Assembly: GCA_963582345.1 (NCBI GenBank)
Contig: CAUZSN010000003.1
Location: forward strand, 4,474 to 68,473
Source: CAUZSN01 sp963582345
GTDB lineage: Bacteria; Planctomycetota; Planctomycetia; Planctomycetales; Planctomycetaceae
Reading direction: 5' to 3'
Length of the DNA stretch: 64,000 bases
Within the stretch, counting starts at the first letter, position 1. Each line of letters opens with the position of its first letter. The translations under genes were made by a program, and so were the position numbers. Shown one piece after another: positions 53,832 through 63,610 of the stretch. A model generated the notes under the pieces. That model did no database searches and was not told where the DNA came from. It saw nothing but the letters and a program-made list of their open reading frames with translations.

Positions 53832-55031
53832 TCATGTTGTGTATTCAGAATTCAGCCGGACATATTCAGTTGTCAAGTCACTGCTCCAGAATCGAACCTC
53901 AGCGTCTCCGAAGGGAAAATCCAGTGCGATTGAGACATTCCGGTTTTCGCGGATTTCGGCTGATACAGCTTCTTCGTCATAGGGCGCTGGGGCTCCTTTA
54001 TTGTAAAGCACGGTGCCGTTGATTCGTAACGTTATGGCATCTTCGCTCAGATCAACATTAGTACGACCAATGCATGATACGATGCGCCCCCAGTTAGGGT
54101 CGGCACCGGCGATCGCTGTCTTCACCAACGCGTCGTTAGCGATCGTTTGCGCGATGCGGAATGCCTCTCCACGACTACGTAGGCCACGCACGTCGATTGT
54201 GATTAGGTGGTCTGCGCCTTCGGCGTCGCGAACGATTGCTTGGGCTAGTTCTTCAGCAACTTCATCTAACATACTCTGCAAGCGAGGCTTGTCGGTATCC
54301 GCAAGCGGACCGCTTTGAGCTGCTCCGTTTGCCATCAGAATGACCGAGTCACTGGTGCTTGTGTGGCCTTCGACGCTGATGCAGTTGAAACTGCGGTCGA
54401 CGGCGTGACGCAGCATAGCGTCAGCGTCGACCGGAGATAATTCGGCGTCAGTCAAGATCACTGACAGCATGGTCGCCATATTGGGACCAATCATGGCTGC
54501 TCCCTTGCAGGCTCCACTGACCTGGACCACTTTGCCGCCGAATTTCTTGCGCCGGACTGCCTGCTTGTGAATGGTGTCTGTAGTCATCATGCCGCGTGCA
54601 GCGTCTTCAAATGACTGCGGAGAATCGTCTAGCTTTTCAATTAGTATTGGGATTCCTGCGGTCAACTTTTCGCGCGGCAAGTAGTGACCGATGACGCCGG
54701 TCGAACAAACCAAAACGTCATCGGTTGAACAAATCAATCGGAGGGCCACTTCCGCCGTCATCCAGCGGGCGTCGATCAAGCCTCGTTCGCCGGTGCACGC
54801 ATTGGCGTTTCCCGAATTGATGATGACGGCTCGAGCTGTCACTCGAGGGAGTCGTTCGCGAGAGACCTTCACCGGCGCGCCGCAAACATTATTTTGCGTA
54901 AACACGCCGGCCGCCGTACATGATGACTCGGAAACGAACAGAGCCAGATCGAATGCCGCCGGATCGTCCTTGAGTCCACAGGCTGTACCGGCGACTTTGA
55001 AGCCTCTTGGCAGAGATATGGCTGCGTCCAT
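53832..55031 (-). CDS. argJ: Arginine biosynthesis bifunctional protein ArgJ
   Basis: Transfers acetyl from N-acetylornithine to glutamate (and may also use acetyl-CoA). A 399-residue product from ATG 55031. It has GVFTQNNVCGAPVKVSRERL, AVIINSGNANACTG, VCSTGVIGHYLP, and the self-cleavage site AMIGPNMATMLSV, whose Thr becomes the N-terminal nucleophile of the beta chain, and VEGHTSTSDSVILMANGAA. It begins two bases after the argC stop, a tight pair. The C-terminus SSDLTTEYVRLNSEYTT is the usual DLT-x-x-Y-V end. Confidence 0.96.
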   Translation of the reverse strand: MDAAISLPRGFKVAGTACGLKDDPAAFDLALFVSESSCTAAGVFTQNNVCGAPVKVSRERLPRVTARAVIINSGNANACTGERGLIDARWMTAEVALRLICSTDDVLVCSTGVIGHYLPREKLTAGIPILIEKLDDSPQSFEDAARGMMTTDTIHKQAVRRKKFGGKVVQVSGACKGAAMIGPNMATMLSVILTDAELSPVDADAMLRHAVDRSFNCISVEGHTSTSDSVILMANGAAQSGPLADTDKPRLQSMLDEVAEELAQAIVRDAEGADHLITIDVRGLRSRGEAFRIAQTIANDALVKTAIAGADPNWGRIVSCIGRTNVDLSEDAITLRINGTVLYNKGAPAPYDEEAVSAEIRENRNVSIALDFPFGDAEVRFWSSDLTTEYVRLNSEYTT

Positions 55032-55033
55032 CG

Positions 55034-56068
55034 TCAGATTCCGATTCCCAATTCAGTCGGCAGCAACGCGGTCGTTTCGGGAAAGCCGTTCATCAAGTTG
55101 AAATTTTGCACGGCTACGCCGGCGGCGCCTTTGATTAGATTGTCCAGGCAAGCCAAGACGATCAACTGATTACGACTGATTCGAACTGTCACGTCACAGA
55201 AATTCGTGCCGACGGTGTCCTTGGTCGCCGGTAAATGTTCGACGATTCGTATAAACGGTTTGTCTTCGTAAAACCGTCGCATCGCATCAAGCAATTCATC
55301 TTCAGTCACCTGCTTTTTCAACCGCGCGTACATCGTGCATAGAATGCCACGGTCCATCGGAATCAGATGGGGAGTAAAGACAACTTGCACGTTCTGGTCA
55401 CTGACTTCCGAGAGGACCTGATCGATTTCCGGCATGTGGCGATGACGGCCAACAGCGTAGGCAGTGACGCTTTCGTTGCACTCGGGGAAATGAGTCGTCA
55501 GTGTGGGCGATCGCCCGGCGCCGGACACACCACTCTTGGCATCGATGCAGATACCCGTTGGTTCAATATAACCTTTACATAACAGTGGCGCTAGGCCCAG
55601 GATCGACGTACTGGTGTAACAACCGGGGTTGGCGATTAGGTCGGCATTGGCAATCCTGTCCGCCCACAATTCCGGAAGTCCGTAGACCGTGCTGCCCAAA
55701 CGGGTCGGGTCGGTGTGCACCAGTCCATACCACTTTTCGTAGGCCCCGGGGTCGTTCAATCGGTAATCGGCACTCAGGTCGACTACGCGGCAGCCATCCG
55801 CCAACAGTCCGGGTACGGCTGCCGTGCTAGCTCCGTGGGGAAGAGTACAAAAGGCGAATTGCGCACGCTCGGCAACCTCTTCCGGAGTCAAATCCTCGCA
55901 CATCAAGTCCAACCGATTAAACAAACTGGGATGGATAGAATGTACGCTTGGCGATTCCTGCTGCCGCGTCGTCAAGGCAGTGATCTGAACCTTGGTATGG
56001 TTCAACAAAATCTTAATCAGTTCGAGCGCCGCGTACCCGGTGGCTCCTAATATGGCGACTTTAATCAT
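55034..56068 (-). CDS. argC: N-acetyl-gamma-glutamyl-phosphate reductase
   Basis: Third step of arginine synthesis: reduces N-acetylglutamyl phosphate with NADPH. From ATG 56068 ([20 protein letters not shown], preceded by AAAGG) about 344 residues; an earlier frame start at 56122 is not conserved. Seen are the Rossmann motif [41 protein letters not shown], the catalytic-Cys segment [38 protein letters not shown] and HRHMPEI. It precedes argJ by two bases. argB is not adjacent. Confidence 0.96.
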   Translation of the reverse strand: MIKVAILGATGYAALELIKILLNHTKVQITALTTRQQESPSVHSIHPSLFNRLDLMCEDLTPEEVAERAQFAFCTLPHGASTAAVPGLLADGCRVVDLSADYRLNDPGAYEKWYGLVHTDPTRLGSTVYGLPELWADRIANADLIANPGCYTSTSILGLAPLLCKGYIEPTGICIDAKSGVSGAGRSPTLTTHFPECNESVTAYAVGRHRHMPEIDQVLSEVSDQNVQVVFTPHLIPMDRGILCTMYARLKKQVTEDELLDAMRRFYEDKPFIRIVEHLPATKDTVGTNFCDVTVRISRNQLIVLACLDNLIKGAAGVAVQNFNLMNGFPETTALLPTELGIGI

Positions 56069-56454
56069 CGTTTGCCTTTGTGTTGTTCCACACGAATCCA
56101 TTGGAGCGTGGTCTTTAGCCACCCCTTTATTTTACGTACGTCCAGGGTGCCGACAAGTGCGCGGCGAAGCAGGGTAAAATCGACAAACGATGGTTCGGAT
56201 CGATCATGTCCGCTGCCACAATATCTTCGCGGTTTCCAAAATTTTTCAAGGAAGGGCATTGATCCGAAAACCGTATAGCGAAGTCCTGGGAACTTGCCTA
56301 TAATTCCTACCCAGGTGCGGTCACGAGGGCTGATATCGTACGACGTGTTTCAGATGGGCGATAGCACGCAGCCGAGCAATTCAAACTAAACCGTCAGCGA
56401 CTGTGACAATTTGCTCCTCATGTCGCTAGCGTCAAGTGTAAAGGAGCTAACGCC
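56069..56454. other. Intergenic region between argC and greA
   Basis: About 385 bp between the divergent argC (minus) and greA (plus). No gene was recognised. It contains a perfect TATAAT (56299-56304), about 150 bp before greA, with a poor match to TTGACA (TAGCGA at 56276-56281). Confidence 0.35.
56276..56304 (+). promoter_or_regulatory. Weak promoter candidate upstream of greA
   Basis: TATAAT at 56299-56304 is a consensus -10; the -35 position 17 bases upstream reads TAGCGA and is poor. The direction fits greA, but the match is partial. Confidence 0.25.
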
Positions 56455-56934
56455 ATGGAATGGCATCCCATTTCCCGAGAAGGCTACAACAAGATTCGAG
56501 AGGAGATTCGTCAGCTTGAAGAAGAAGAGATGATGAAAGTCGCCGAACGCATCAAACAAGCGCGCGACGAGGGCGACTTGAGCGAAAACGCCGAATACCA
56601 CGGTCAACGCGAGCAACTGGCACATTTGGAACGCAAGGCCCAGCAATTGAAGTCTAAGTTGGCCAACTGCGAGATTGTCGACAAGTCAACGATGCCCAAA
56701 GGCATGATCACATTCGGCTCCACGATCACAGTCAGAGATCTGGACGACGACGAAGAAGAACGATATGAATTTGTCGGCCCGGGAGAAGAAGACTATACGG
56801 GCGAGGTCATGAAGATTTTGACGACGAGTCCTTTGGCGAGTCGGCTAATTGGAAAAAAAGTTGACGATACGGTAAACATCGAAATCCCCAGCGGACTTCG
56901 TCGGCTGCAAGTGGTCGAAATCATCGACGACTAA
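56455..56934 (+). CDS. greA: Transcription elongation factor GreA
   Basis: Rescues backtracked RNA polymerase by stimulating transcript cleavage. A 159-residue protein of normal length from ATG 56455, with AGGAG eight bases upstream. The coiled-coil arm has ISREGYNKIREEIRQLEEEE, ERIKQARDEGDLSENAEYHG with the catalytic acidic tip (DEGDLSENAEY), and EQLAHLERKAQQLKSKLANC. The FKBP-like domain has TFGSTITVRDLDDDEEERYE, the GPGEEDY loop, SPLASRLIGKKVDD and TVNIEIPSGLRRLQVVEI. Unambiguous. Confidence 0.96.
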   Translation: MEWHPISREGYNKIREEIRQLEEEEMMKVAERIKQARDEGDLSENAEYHGQREQLAHLERKAQQLKSKLANCEIVDKSTMPKGMITFGSTITVRDLDDDEEERYEFVGPGEEDYTGEVMKILTTSPLASRLIGKKVDDTVNIEIPSGLRRLQVVEIIDD

Positions 56935-56975
56935 TCTCGTCGAGATCCGGCGCGTTCTCGCAACTAGGTCGGTTA

Positions 56976-57251
56976 CTAATCCTTAGAGAGTCCCATCAAG
57001 TCGCTTTCTCCGGGCCCGTGGTCAGAACAATCTTTCATATGCCACAACGGCAACCCGGCAGCATACCTGGCCGCTAATACCGACACTTTCTCTGTCGATC
57101 CAGGTCTCGATTTGCTCGGCTGGGACGGATTGGCTTCAAGGGTGCCGAAGTCTTGTTTCTCAAGCTGAAAATCAAAATCATCAAGCAGGTTGTTAATCCC
57201 TGACTCTGGCCCGAGGTTAGAAGGAACCTCGAACGAAATCGCCATTACCAT
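56976..57251 (-). CDS. Small uncharacterised protein
   Basis: About 91 residues. GGAG lies nine bases before ATG 57251; ATG 57245 is an alternative start. The C-terminal half reads VSVLAARYAAGLPLWHMKDC then SDHGPGESDL, which has a compact, conserved look with a Cys, two His and charged residues. No family was recognised. It converges with greA and lies downstream of the sigma-54-type regulator on the same strand. Confidence 0.45.
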   Translation of the reverse strand: MVMAISFEVPSNLGPESGINNLLDDFDFQLEKQDFGTLEANPSQPSKSRPGSTEKVSVLAARYAAGLPLWHMKDCSDHGPGESDLMGLSKD

Positions 57252-57652
57252 TTTCTCACGCTCCAATTGCTAAAGATCAAACAATATTCAGACGAATTAC
57301 AAGTCGATTTTCACAGGTTGGCAATCCAACACCACGTCCCTAACACCCGGAGTTCCTGGTATTCCAAACAGAGATTTTCTCCGGAGGACGAAGATGGAAC
57401 AAGCTATTAGGTGGGTATAACAATAGGCAGGACAGTTACTTCTACTCCATAGAATTATTAAGGCAGAATTTTGAGTTGTCAACAAAAAAATGAGATAAAC
57501 AACTATTTGGTGGGTAAAAACAGATTCTTTTTGATTCCGGAAACTCTGAGCGAGACAGAACGTGGTAAGAAAATCAACATACTACCGATGGAAATTTATA
57601 ATCGCGTTGAGTCAACGATTGAAACGGTGACGACAAAGGGTCACAACTACAG
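57252..57652. other. Intergenic stretch, A/T-rich
   Basis: About 400 bp between the small protein and the FHA regulator (both minus). It is richer in A and T than its surroundings. No gene, RNA or clear terminator was recognised. Confidence 0.35.
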
Positions 57653-59692
57653 TCAATTCGTTGGACGGCTGACCCGATACCGTTTCAGCTTGCGATCTAG
57701 AGTCGAACGCTCAATGCCTAGAATTTCAGCCGCTCGCGACTTGTTCCAGTTTGTTCGGTTCAAGATTGCCACAATGTGTTCCTGTTCGACGGTTTCCAGT
57801 GAAACCTCGGGTTTAGCGGAAGGACTAGCGAGTTCAGAATTGGGTTCGTCTATCAAACCGATCGTAGACAACTGTATGTCGGTCTCCGAGACCAATTTTC
57901 CTGTGCACAGGATGACAGTCCGTTCGATGGTATTCTGCAATTCACGGACATTTCCTGGCCAATCATGAGTCATCAGCGAGTTCATCGCATCGTCGGTAAA
58001 TCCTGCCACCGGTCGGTTAGTTTTTCGGGCAAATCGCTCTAGAAAATGATTTGCCAAGATCAAAATGTCCGAGCGGCGCTCGCGTAACGGATCGACGGTG
58101 ACGTCGACGACGAACAGCCTGTAAAACAGGTCTTTACGGAACTTGCCATCTTTGACCGCTTGATCTAGATCGCGATTCGTGGCTGCGAGGACCCGGACGT
58201 TAACTTTAATCGCCGCTCTGCCACCGATTCGTTCGAAGTGGTGTCCTTCCAACACTCTCAGGAATGTCGCCTGAATTCCCATTCCCATCTCTCCCACTTC
58301 GTCAAGGAACAATGTGCCCTGATGAGCTTGTTCGAACTTGCCAAGTTTTCGTTCAGTCGCGCCGGTAAACGATCCTTTTTCATGACCGAACAGTTCACTT
58401 TCGAGCAGACTTTCACTCAGAGCGGCACAGTTCATGCAAACAAAGGGCCCGCTTTGTCGTTCACTGCTAAAATGGATCGCACGTGCAACCAATTCTTTGC
58501 CGACTCCGCTCTCGCCACGTATCAGCACTGTCGCATCGGTAGGAGAGATTCGCTCAATTTTTTTCCTGAGTCTCTGCAAAGAGGAACTATCACCGATCAG
58601 GTCGCTTTCGATTGCCAGTTGCTGGCGGAGTGTTTGGTTTTCATCCTGAACTCGTGCCAAGCCGTCCGCGAGGGTCTCTTTTTCTTTCAAGCTTTTCAGC
58701 ACGATCGCGACTTGGTCCGCGACGGCTAATGTGAATTCTAAGTCGTCCGGTTCAAGCAGACAGGTGGGATCCGTAGAATAGAGATGGATGAGCCCATAAA
58801 TGAGCTTGCCGTCCCGAATCGGAGCGCAAATAACGCTTTGCGCACGAAGTTCTCCCAAACTATCTCGTCCGGCCAAACGACTGTCATCCGCAATCTCTCG
58901 AGCTAAAATGGCGTTCCATTCGGCGAGCACGATACCGGAAAGATGGCTAGAGACCTTTCGATATGGCAACTCGCCGAGTGATTTGTAAGCGGAGACTCGC
59001 AACTGTCGCGGCTTGGGCTTTGAGGCCGTCCCTTTCGGCAGCAGTAAAATCGCGCCGATGTCAGCTCCCGTTGCCGCTAATAGACTGTCCAGCACGACAT
59101 CGGCAAGATGTTGTGAATTCTTGGCTCCACCCATACCGAGTGCGAGGCGATACAGTGTAGCCAACTCTTGATTGATACGGTCTCGGCCGACATCTAATTC
59201 TGCAGTGCTCGATGGGTCGTAGCGGGTCATCCGCTTCCGGTGGAGAATTTCCGGTTCGGGTTCCGAGGATTCTTCGTTTGCGACAAACTCAGCCGTTTCG
59301 GAAGAGGCTTGGTCGCCTGGCTCACCGCATTGCAAAGACGACTTCGACAGATCAGAGGTGAATCCCAATTCACACGAGCCGATCTGAATCAGCTCGCCTT
59401 CGTGCAACGCCAATTCGCCCTTGACCCGGTGTCCATTGATGAGCGTTCCATTACGACTGCCTAGATCACGCAGCACCCATTGCGTGCCACTCTGAAATAC
59501 TTCGCAATGATTTCGGCTGCAGATTTCATCTCGTAGCACGATACGATTCGTGGCCGCTCTTCCAACCGTTGTAACCTGTCCGGGGATCAACCGAAACACG
59601 TCCCGCCACGTGAGGCCATCTCGAAAGACAAGGTAAGCCTCTGCGTTGGAACTGGATTCAGGATCGCTTTTTTTATTTTTTGCTTGTGACAT
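57653..59692 (-). CDS. Sigma-54-dependent activator with FHA and GAF domains
   Basis: About 679 residues from ATG 59692 ([20 protein letters not shown]). Domains: FHA ([38 protein letters not shown]), a linker, a GAF domain (about 190-330: [35 protein letters not shown]), the AAA+ activator domain (Walker [39 protein letters not shown], Walker [13 protein letters not shown]), and a C-terminal Fis-type helix-turn-helix ([20 protein letters not shown]). The sigma-54-contact loop is GSFTGA where GAFTGA is commoner. There is no response-regulator receiver, so a phosphothreonine partner read by FHA, perhaps from a Ser/Thr kinase, is likely. Confidence 0.92.
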   Translation of the reverse strand: MSQAKNKKSDPESSSNAEAYLVFRDGLTWRDVFRLIPGQVTTVGRAATNRIVLRDEICSRNHCEVFQSGTQWVLRDLGSRNGTLINGHRVKGELALHEGELIQIGSCELGFTSDLSKSSLQCGEPGDQASSETAEFVANEESSEPEPEILHRKRMTRYDPSSTAELDVGRDRINQELATLYRLALGMGGAKNSQHLADVVLDSLLAATGADIGAILLLPKGTASKPKPRQLRVSAYKSLGELPYRKVSSHLSGIVLAEWNAILAREIADDSRLAGRDSLGELRAQSVICAPIRDGKLIYGLIHLYSTDPTCLLEPDDLEFTLAVADQVAIVLKSLKEKETLADGLARVQDENQTLRQQLAIESDLIGDSSSLQRLRKKIERISPTDATVLIRGESGVGKELVARAIHFSSERQSGPFVCMNCAALSESLLESELFGHEKGSFTGATERKLGKFEQAHQGTLFLDEVGEMGMGIQATFLRVLEGHHFERIGGRAAIKVNVRVLAATNRDLDQAVKDGKFRKDLFYRLFVVDVTVDPLRERRSDILILANHFLERFARKTNRPVAGFTDDAMNSLMTHDWPGNVRELQNTIERTVILCTGKLVSETDIQLSTIGLIDEPNSELASPSAKPEVSLETVEQEHIVAILNRTNWNKSRAAEILGIERSTLDRKLKRYRVSRPTN

Positions 59693-59991
59693 CGGCACAG
59701 CGAGTGACGGGTGAGGAAGAGTCGCAGAGAAATTGCACACCGCAACTTACGGAATGTTTGTATTTAGGGTACCCGATTTCAGCATAAATGACAGAGATCC
59801 TCCACTTCAAGAGAAGTTGACGATTACTCGAATCCGTCCAAATTTGCCTACAAGCGAGGACAGGCAGTACCCTAAAATAAAAAATAGAGTTAGAAAACGT
59901 TACTCACAACTGTCGAGTAGGTTTGACAAGCATTATGGGAAGTCAACATGCCAGCTTGACCCGGGGGCTGTGTCCTCAGTATAGCGAAGAC
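59693..59991. other. Intergenic stretch upstream of the sigma-54 regulator
   Basis: About 300 bp. Only short frames are open here and none looks coding; the region leads into the broken zinc-ribbon gene. Confidence 0.3.
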
Positions 59992-60224
59992 ATGCCTGCC
60001 AACCTGATTCATTGCCAGCGCTGTCGTGGTCTACTAAATCCAGATCTACACACGAGCAGTGTCGAGGTTCCAGCGTTCATCCCATTGCAGGAGATCTGCC
60101 AACATGGTCGAAATCCAGCCAGTGGAGTTCTTTGCGGATTGTCCGCATTGCGGTCAAGTATGATGGGATGAAAGTCGCTTGCAAGTTGTGCGGCGGGAAA
60201 AGTCACTTCGTGCCGTCGATTTAG
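59992..60224 (+). pseudogene. Small zinc-ribbon protein gene broken by two frameshifts
   Basis: Three successive frames read one protein. From ATG 59992: MPANLIHCQRCRGLLNPDL then VEVPAFIPLQEI. After a shift, from about 60104: MVEIQPVEFFADCPHCGQ. After a second shift, from about 60153: VKYDGMKVACKLCGGKSHFV. Together they show C-x2-C, C-x2-C and C-x2-C pairs of the small planctomycete zinc-ribbon type, about 80 residues in intact relatives. Both shifts lie in unrepetitive sequence, so sequencing error is possible but two in one short gene favour true decay. Confidence 0.7.
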
Positions 60225-60979
60225 CAGTGCGATGCCTTCGTCGAACCTGGCAGCTGCGCTTCTATTAGTGCGATGCGGCCCACTATCTCAGAAAATCTCG
60301 TTTATTGCCGCAAAGGGAATCCGTTGTTTGCGATGTCGCGATAGATTCCACTGCACCTTAGAAGCGTTGCCCGTTTGCTGGGCTTGTAGGTCGTGTTGAA
60401 GTTCGATCTCGCTGGCTTTGAGGAAATCAATCTGTCGAATTTTAATGTTCGAATCGTCGGCTGACACAACTCCCGTTACGGGCTATGTCGGACTGGTCGA
60501 AAAAGAGCGACATTCACGTGCTAACGGTCGCCGTAGTGCCGATTCTAGACATTGCAACAGTAGGCTGATCTGTTGATTCGGAATGCTCCCTGTATACCTG
60601 CATAGGAAAGTTTCTTGACCGTTTCGTCACGCGTTGTGTCGAGTGGAACAATGTCCAGAACTGCCCGTTCCGGATACAACAGTGGGCACGAAACAATTGA
60701 ATATATTCCCCATTGCCATCCTGGCAGAGGCAATACAACAACGAATACAGCGACTATGATCAGGTTGCAAATCAAAGTCTCTGAAGTTCGTTATGTCCCT
60801 TTCGATCTTCGGCCAACAAATTCCATGACCTTTTCTTCTGTCTTGAATCCTGGTCGCGCTTAGCGGTCATCATTTCCAAAAGGAACGCTATCGTGCTCAG
60901 GCCAGTTTCTGAACGCGGATAGGGAGAGAATGTTTTTACGACGGGAATTAAATGTCACCGGAAATCGAACCATGGTCGG
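60225..60979. other. Long stretch without confident genes
   Basis: About 755 bp between the zinc-ribbon remnant and pheS. A plus-strand frame at about 60320-60400 reads GIRCLRCRDRFHC, possibly another relic of a zinc-ribbon, and a short minus-strand frame (60545-60775) might be coding. No RNA gene was recognised. Confidence 0.35.
60545..60775 (-). CDS. Possible small membrane protein
   Basis: A 76-residue frame from TTG 60775. It begins with a hydrophobic helix (NLIIVAVFVVVLPLPGWQWG) followed by RAVLDIVPLDTTRDETVKKL. No ribosome site or family match supports it. It may be coding or chance. Confidence 0.25.
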   Translation of the reverse strand: MICNLIIVAVFVVVLPLPGWQWGIYSIVSCPLLYPERAVLDIVPLDTTRDETVKKLSYAGIQGAFRINRSAYCCNV

Positions 60980-61993
60980 TTAAAATTGCTCCAAGAATCG
61001 CACGTCGTTTTCAAAAAAGTAGCGGATATCTGTAATCCCGTGCTTTTGCATGCAAAACCGCTCGATTCCCAGACCAAATGCGAATCCACTGACCTGCTCA
61101 GGATCATAGCCGACGGCCGTCAATACGTTTGGGTCGACCATTCCGGCCCCACCAAGTTCGAGCCAGTCGTCATTCCAACTCACGTCAACTTCTACCGAAG
61201 GTTCTGTAAATGGGAAAAACGAGGGTCGAAATCGAATGTGTACGTCGCGCCCCAAATAGGCGGTCGCAAACAAGCGGAGCACGGATTTTAGCTCAGCCAT
61301 CGTTACGTATTCACCGACCATGAGACCTTCCATTTGGTGGAACATGCAATGATGAGTTTGATCGATCGTATCGGGACGGTAACAGCGACCGAGCGAAACG
61401 ACTCGAATTGGGGGTTTGCGCTTTTCCATAACGCGGATTTGCACCGTCGAGGTCTGAGTGCGAAGCAGTGTCGGAGCACCGGTCTTGTCGGTTGCTGATT
61501 TTCCGGCTGTTGCTAGATAGAAGTTGTCCAGCGGGTCGCGCGCTGGATGATCCTCAGCAATATTCAGCGCGATAAAATTATGATATTCGTCTTCGATTTC
61601 CGGACCCTCGGCGACAGAAAAGCCAAAACGCCCTGTAATGTCCTTGAAATCGTCCATTGTTTGGGTCAAGGGATGCTTGCGACCCAATCGCAGCGGGATG
61701 CCCGGCAGGGTGATGTCTAATCCACTCAGCTTCTGCCGAGGCTGAATTAATTGCAGCTGCTGTTGCTCCAGCGCGTGGTTGACTTTGTTTCGAAGCTCGT
61801 TAAATCTCTTGCCCAAGATGGGCCGCTGATGCGGTTCGGCTTTGCTTAGCAGTGTCTGCAGATTGCGAAGGCGTCCCCGTTTTTTTCCAAGGTATTCGAT
61901 CCGCACCGCTTCCAGCGCCTGCAAATCTTCAGCGGCTTCGATCGCCTGAAGCGAGGCATTTTCGTATTCGACGAATGCGGCAATCGGATCCAT
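60980..61993 (-). CDS. pheS: Phenylalanyl-tRNA synthetase alpha subunit
   Basis: Charges tRNA-Phe as part of an alpha2-beta2 class II enzyme. A 337-residue product from ATG 61993. The N-terminal coiled coil ([20 protein letters not shown]) binds tRNA. Class II motifs: motif 1 [20 protein letters not shown] and [17 protein letters not shown], motif 2 [20 protein letters not shown] with MFHQMEGL, and motif 3 [18 protein letters not shown]. All active-site features are present. It closes the infC-rpmI-rplT-pheS operon. pheT would be expected next but is not within the following 700 bp on this strand. Confidence 0.96.
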   Translation of the reverse strand: MDPIAAFVEYENASLQAIEAAEDLQALEAVRIEYLGKKRGRLRNLQTLLSKAEPHQRPILGKRFNELRNKVNHALEQQQLQLIQPRQKLSGLDITLPGIPLRLGRKHPLTQTMDDFKDITGRFGFSVAEGPEIEDEYHNFIALNIAEDHPARDPLDNFYLATAGKSATDKTGAPTLLRTQTSTVQIRVMEKRKPPIRVVSLGRCYRPDTIDQTHHCMFHQMEGLMVGEYVTMAELKSVLRLFATAYLGRDVHIRFRPSFFPFTEPSVEVDVSWNDDWLELGGAGMVDPNVLTAVGYDPEQVSGFAFGLGIERFCMQKHGITDIRYFFENDVRFLEQF

Positions 61994-62036
61994 CGTTCTG
62001 GTCTGGCCGAATGCAAAAGGGCTCAGTGTTTAAGGC

Positions 62037-62405
62037 CTACGCGGCCGAGGAACCGGCCAGTGCCGATTGTACAGCTTCGATGAGTTCGTCAAATATCTGA
62101 GGATCGGAAATAGCCAACTCGCTGAGCGTCTTACGGTTCAGTCCGATGTCGGCCGTTTGCAGCCCGTGAATGAACGTGGAGTATGGCAAACCCCGCTGTC
62201 GGCACGCAGCGCTGAGGCGAGTGATCCACAATGCTCGAAAGTTACGTTTGCGAACACGGCGGTCTCGGTAGGCATAGACACGCGATCGGATAATTGCCTC
62301 TTTAACAGTCCGCAGCAGCTTGCTTCGGGCCCCTACGTTGCCTCGGGCCTCACGAAAGAGGCGTTTTTTGGCCTGATGCCGAGTGGCTCCTGTGGTAACT
62401 CTCAT
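62037..62405 (-). CDS. rplT: 50S ribosomal protein L20
   Basis: A 122-residue protein: the N-terminal helix [60 protein letters not shown] and the [19 protein letters not shown] end are classical L20. It binds 23S rRNA in early assembly and often autoregulates the operon. ATG 62405; pheS starts 43 bp after its stop. Confidence 0.97.
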   Translation of the reverse strand: MRVTTGATRHQAKKRLFREARGNVGARSKLLRTVKEAIIRSRVYAYRDRRVRKRNFRALWITRLSAACRQRGLPYSTFIHGLQTADIGLNRKTLSELAISDPQIFDELIEAVQSALAGSSAA

Positions 62406-62498
62406 CGGTCAACTCCGTCTTGAATCGGTAAAAAGTACGCGAATCAGATTCTGGCTGTCCCGTTTGGATTGAATCCGGACCGTGTGTCGCGTTGATTA

Positions 62499-62699
62499 TT
62501 ATTTTCCAGGCCGCAGCGATTCCCGAATTGTGGCGGCGTCTGTTCCCTTAATGACAGAGTCCATTCGCAGTTGTCGCTTCTGTTTTCCACTCTTGTGGCT
62601 CAACAAATGGCCACGAGAAGCTGTCCGATGCTTGGCTTTCCCCGAAGCCGTCAGCTTGAACCGCTTCTTCATTCCCTTGTGAGTCTTTTGTTTTGGCAT
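62499..62699 (-). CDS. rpmI: 50S ribosomal protein L35
   Basis: A 66-residue protein: [20 protein letters not shown] followed by [20 protein letters not shown] and a basic tail. All features of L35 are present and the length is normal. It lies between infC and rplT in the usual order, about 200 bp after infC. Confidence 0.96.
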   Translation of the reverse strand: MPKQKTHKGMKKRFKLTASGKAKHRTASRGHLLSHKSGKQKRQLRMDSVIKGTDAATIRESLRPGK

Positions 62700-62900
62700 A
62701 GTCGCAGATTGCTACCCTGATCCGAATTCAGCGGATAGGTCTTGTCGGTTTACTGTCAGCTCTCGCAGCAACAGAATCGGAGCATTATAGCAAGGAGATA
62801 ACGAACCTTACCACCGACGTTTGCTGGAATTTTTGTAACGGATGGGCAAAAATCCGGAGCAGAGAAGTGCCTCGTGATTGTCATATCGGCTCGCAAACAG

Positions 62901-63419
62901 CTAATTCTTCGGTGCCAGGACCACCGACATCGTCCGGCCACTTTCCATGGAAGGCGGTTTTTCGACTTTGCTGACATCTTCGAGGGTTGTGATAATCTGC
63001 AACAGCATTTCACGACCACGATCGTGATGCGCGTTTTCACGGCCTCGGAATATCACATTGATTTTGACTTTGTCCCTGTGTTCAAGAAATTGCCTGGCTC
63101 GCTTGATTTTGAAATTAATGTCGTGGGTTCCGGTCTTCGGCCGTAAGCGGATTTCTTTGACCTGCGTTTGATGTTGCTTAGTGTTTTGGTGTTGTCGCTT
63201 CTTTTGTTCGTACTTAAATTTCCCGTAATCCATAATGCGGCAAACAGGTGGCTGATCGTTTGGACTAACTTCGACCAAATCTAACCCAGCTTCAGAGGCC
63301 ATCCGCAGCCCATCGGATGTTGGGATAATTCCCACCATAGTTCCATCTTGGTCAACGACTCGAATTGGAGAAACGCGAATTTGCTCGTTCAGTCTTTGCG
63401 TCTTTTCGGTGGCTATAAT
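62901..63419 (-). CDS. infC: Translation initiation factor IF-3 (AUU start)
   Basis: About 172 residues. An ATG at 63338 would omit conserved N-terminal sequence. The frame extends upstream to ATT at 63419: the decoded sequence [20 protein letters not shown] then [18 protein letters not shown] carries the family's N-terminal L-N-E-x-I-R-x-x-x-V-R-V signature, and AAAGGA lies five bases before ATT. IF-3 genes commonly start with AUU, which lets IF-3 repress its own translation. The C-terminal domain ([40 protein letters not shown]) is intact. Confidence 0.9.
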   Translation of the reverse strand: MIATEKTQRLNEQIRVSPIRVVDQDGTMVGIIPTSDGLRMASEAGLDLVEVSPNDQPPVCRIMDYGKFKYEQKKRQHQNTKQHQTQVKEIRLRPKTGTHDINFKIKRARQFLEHRDKVKINVIFRGRENAHHDRGREMLLQIITTLEDVSKVEKPPSMESGRTMSVVLAPKN

Positions 63420-63424
63420 TCAGG

Positions 63425-63430
63425 TCCTTT
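63425..63430 (-). promoter_or_regulatory. Ribosome-binding site of infC
   Basis: AAAGGA five bases before the AUU start at 63419. Together with the conserved residues encoded after AUU, it decides the start over ATG 63338. Confidence 0.75.
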
Positions 63431-63610
63431 CAGAGAATCTCAGATGTTGCCGCAAAGGAAATACTTTCTCAAAGCACCATAGTATTTCTATCGCCGAGAG
63501 TGCGACCAGTCAAGAATTTGTGGCGAATTCGTTTTCGTTACCACTATTCGGCGCGGCCAGTGGCGTCAATTTGCGAGGACTAGGAACCAAAATAAGACTT
63601 ATACTAGTGG

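Noticed and set aside
60225..60544. Second zinc-ribbon-like gene (GIRCLRCRDRF)
   Set aside because: Only about 13 residues resemble the family and stops flank them; too little to call.
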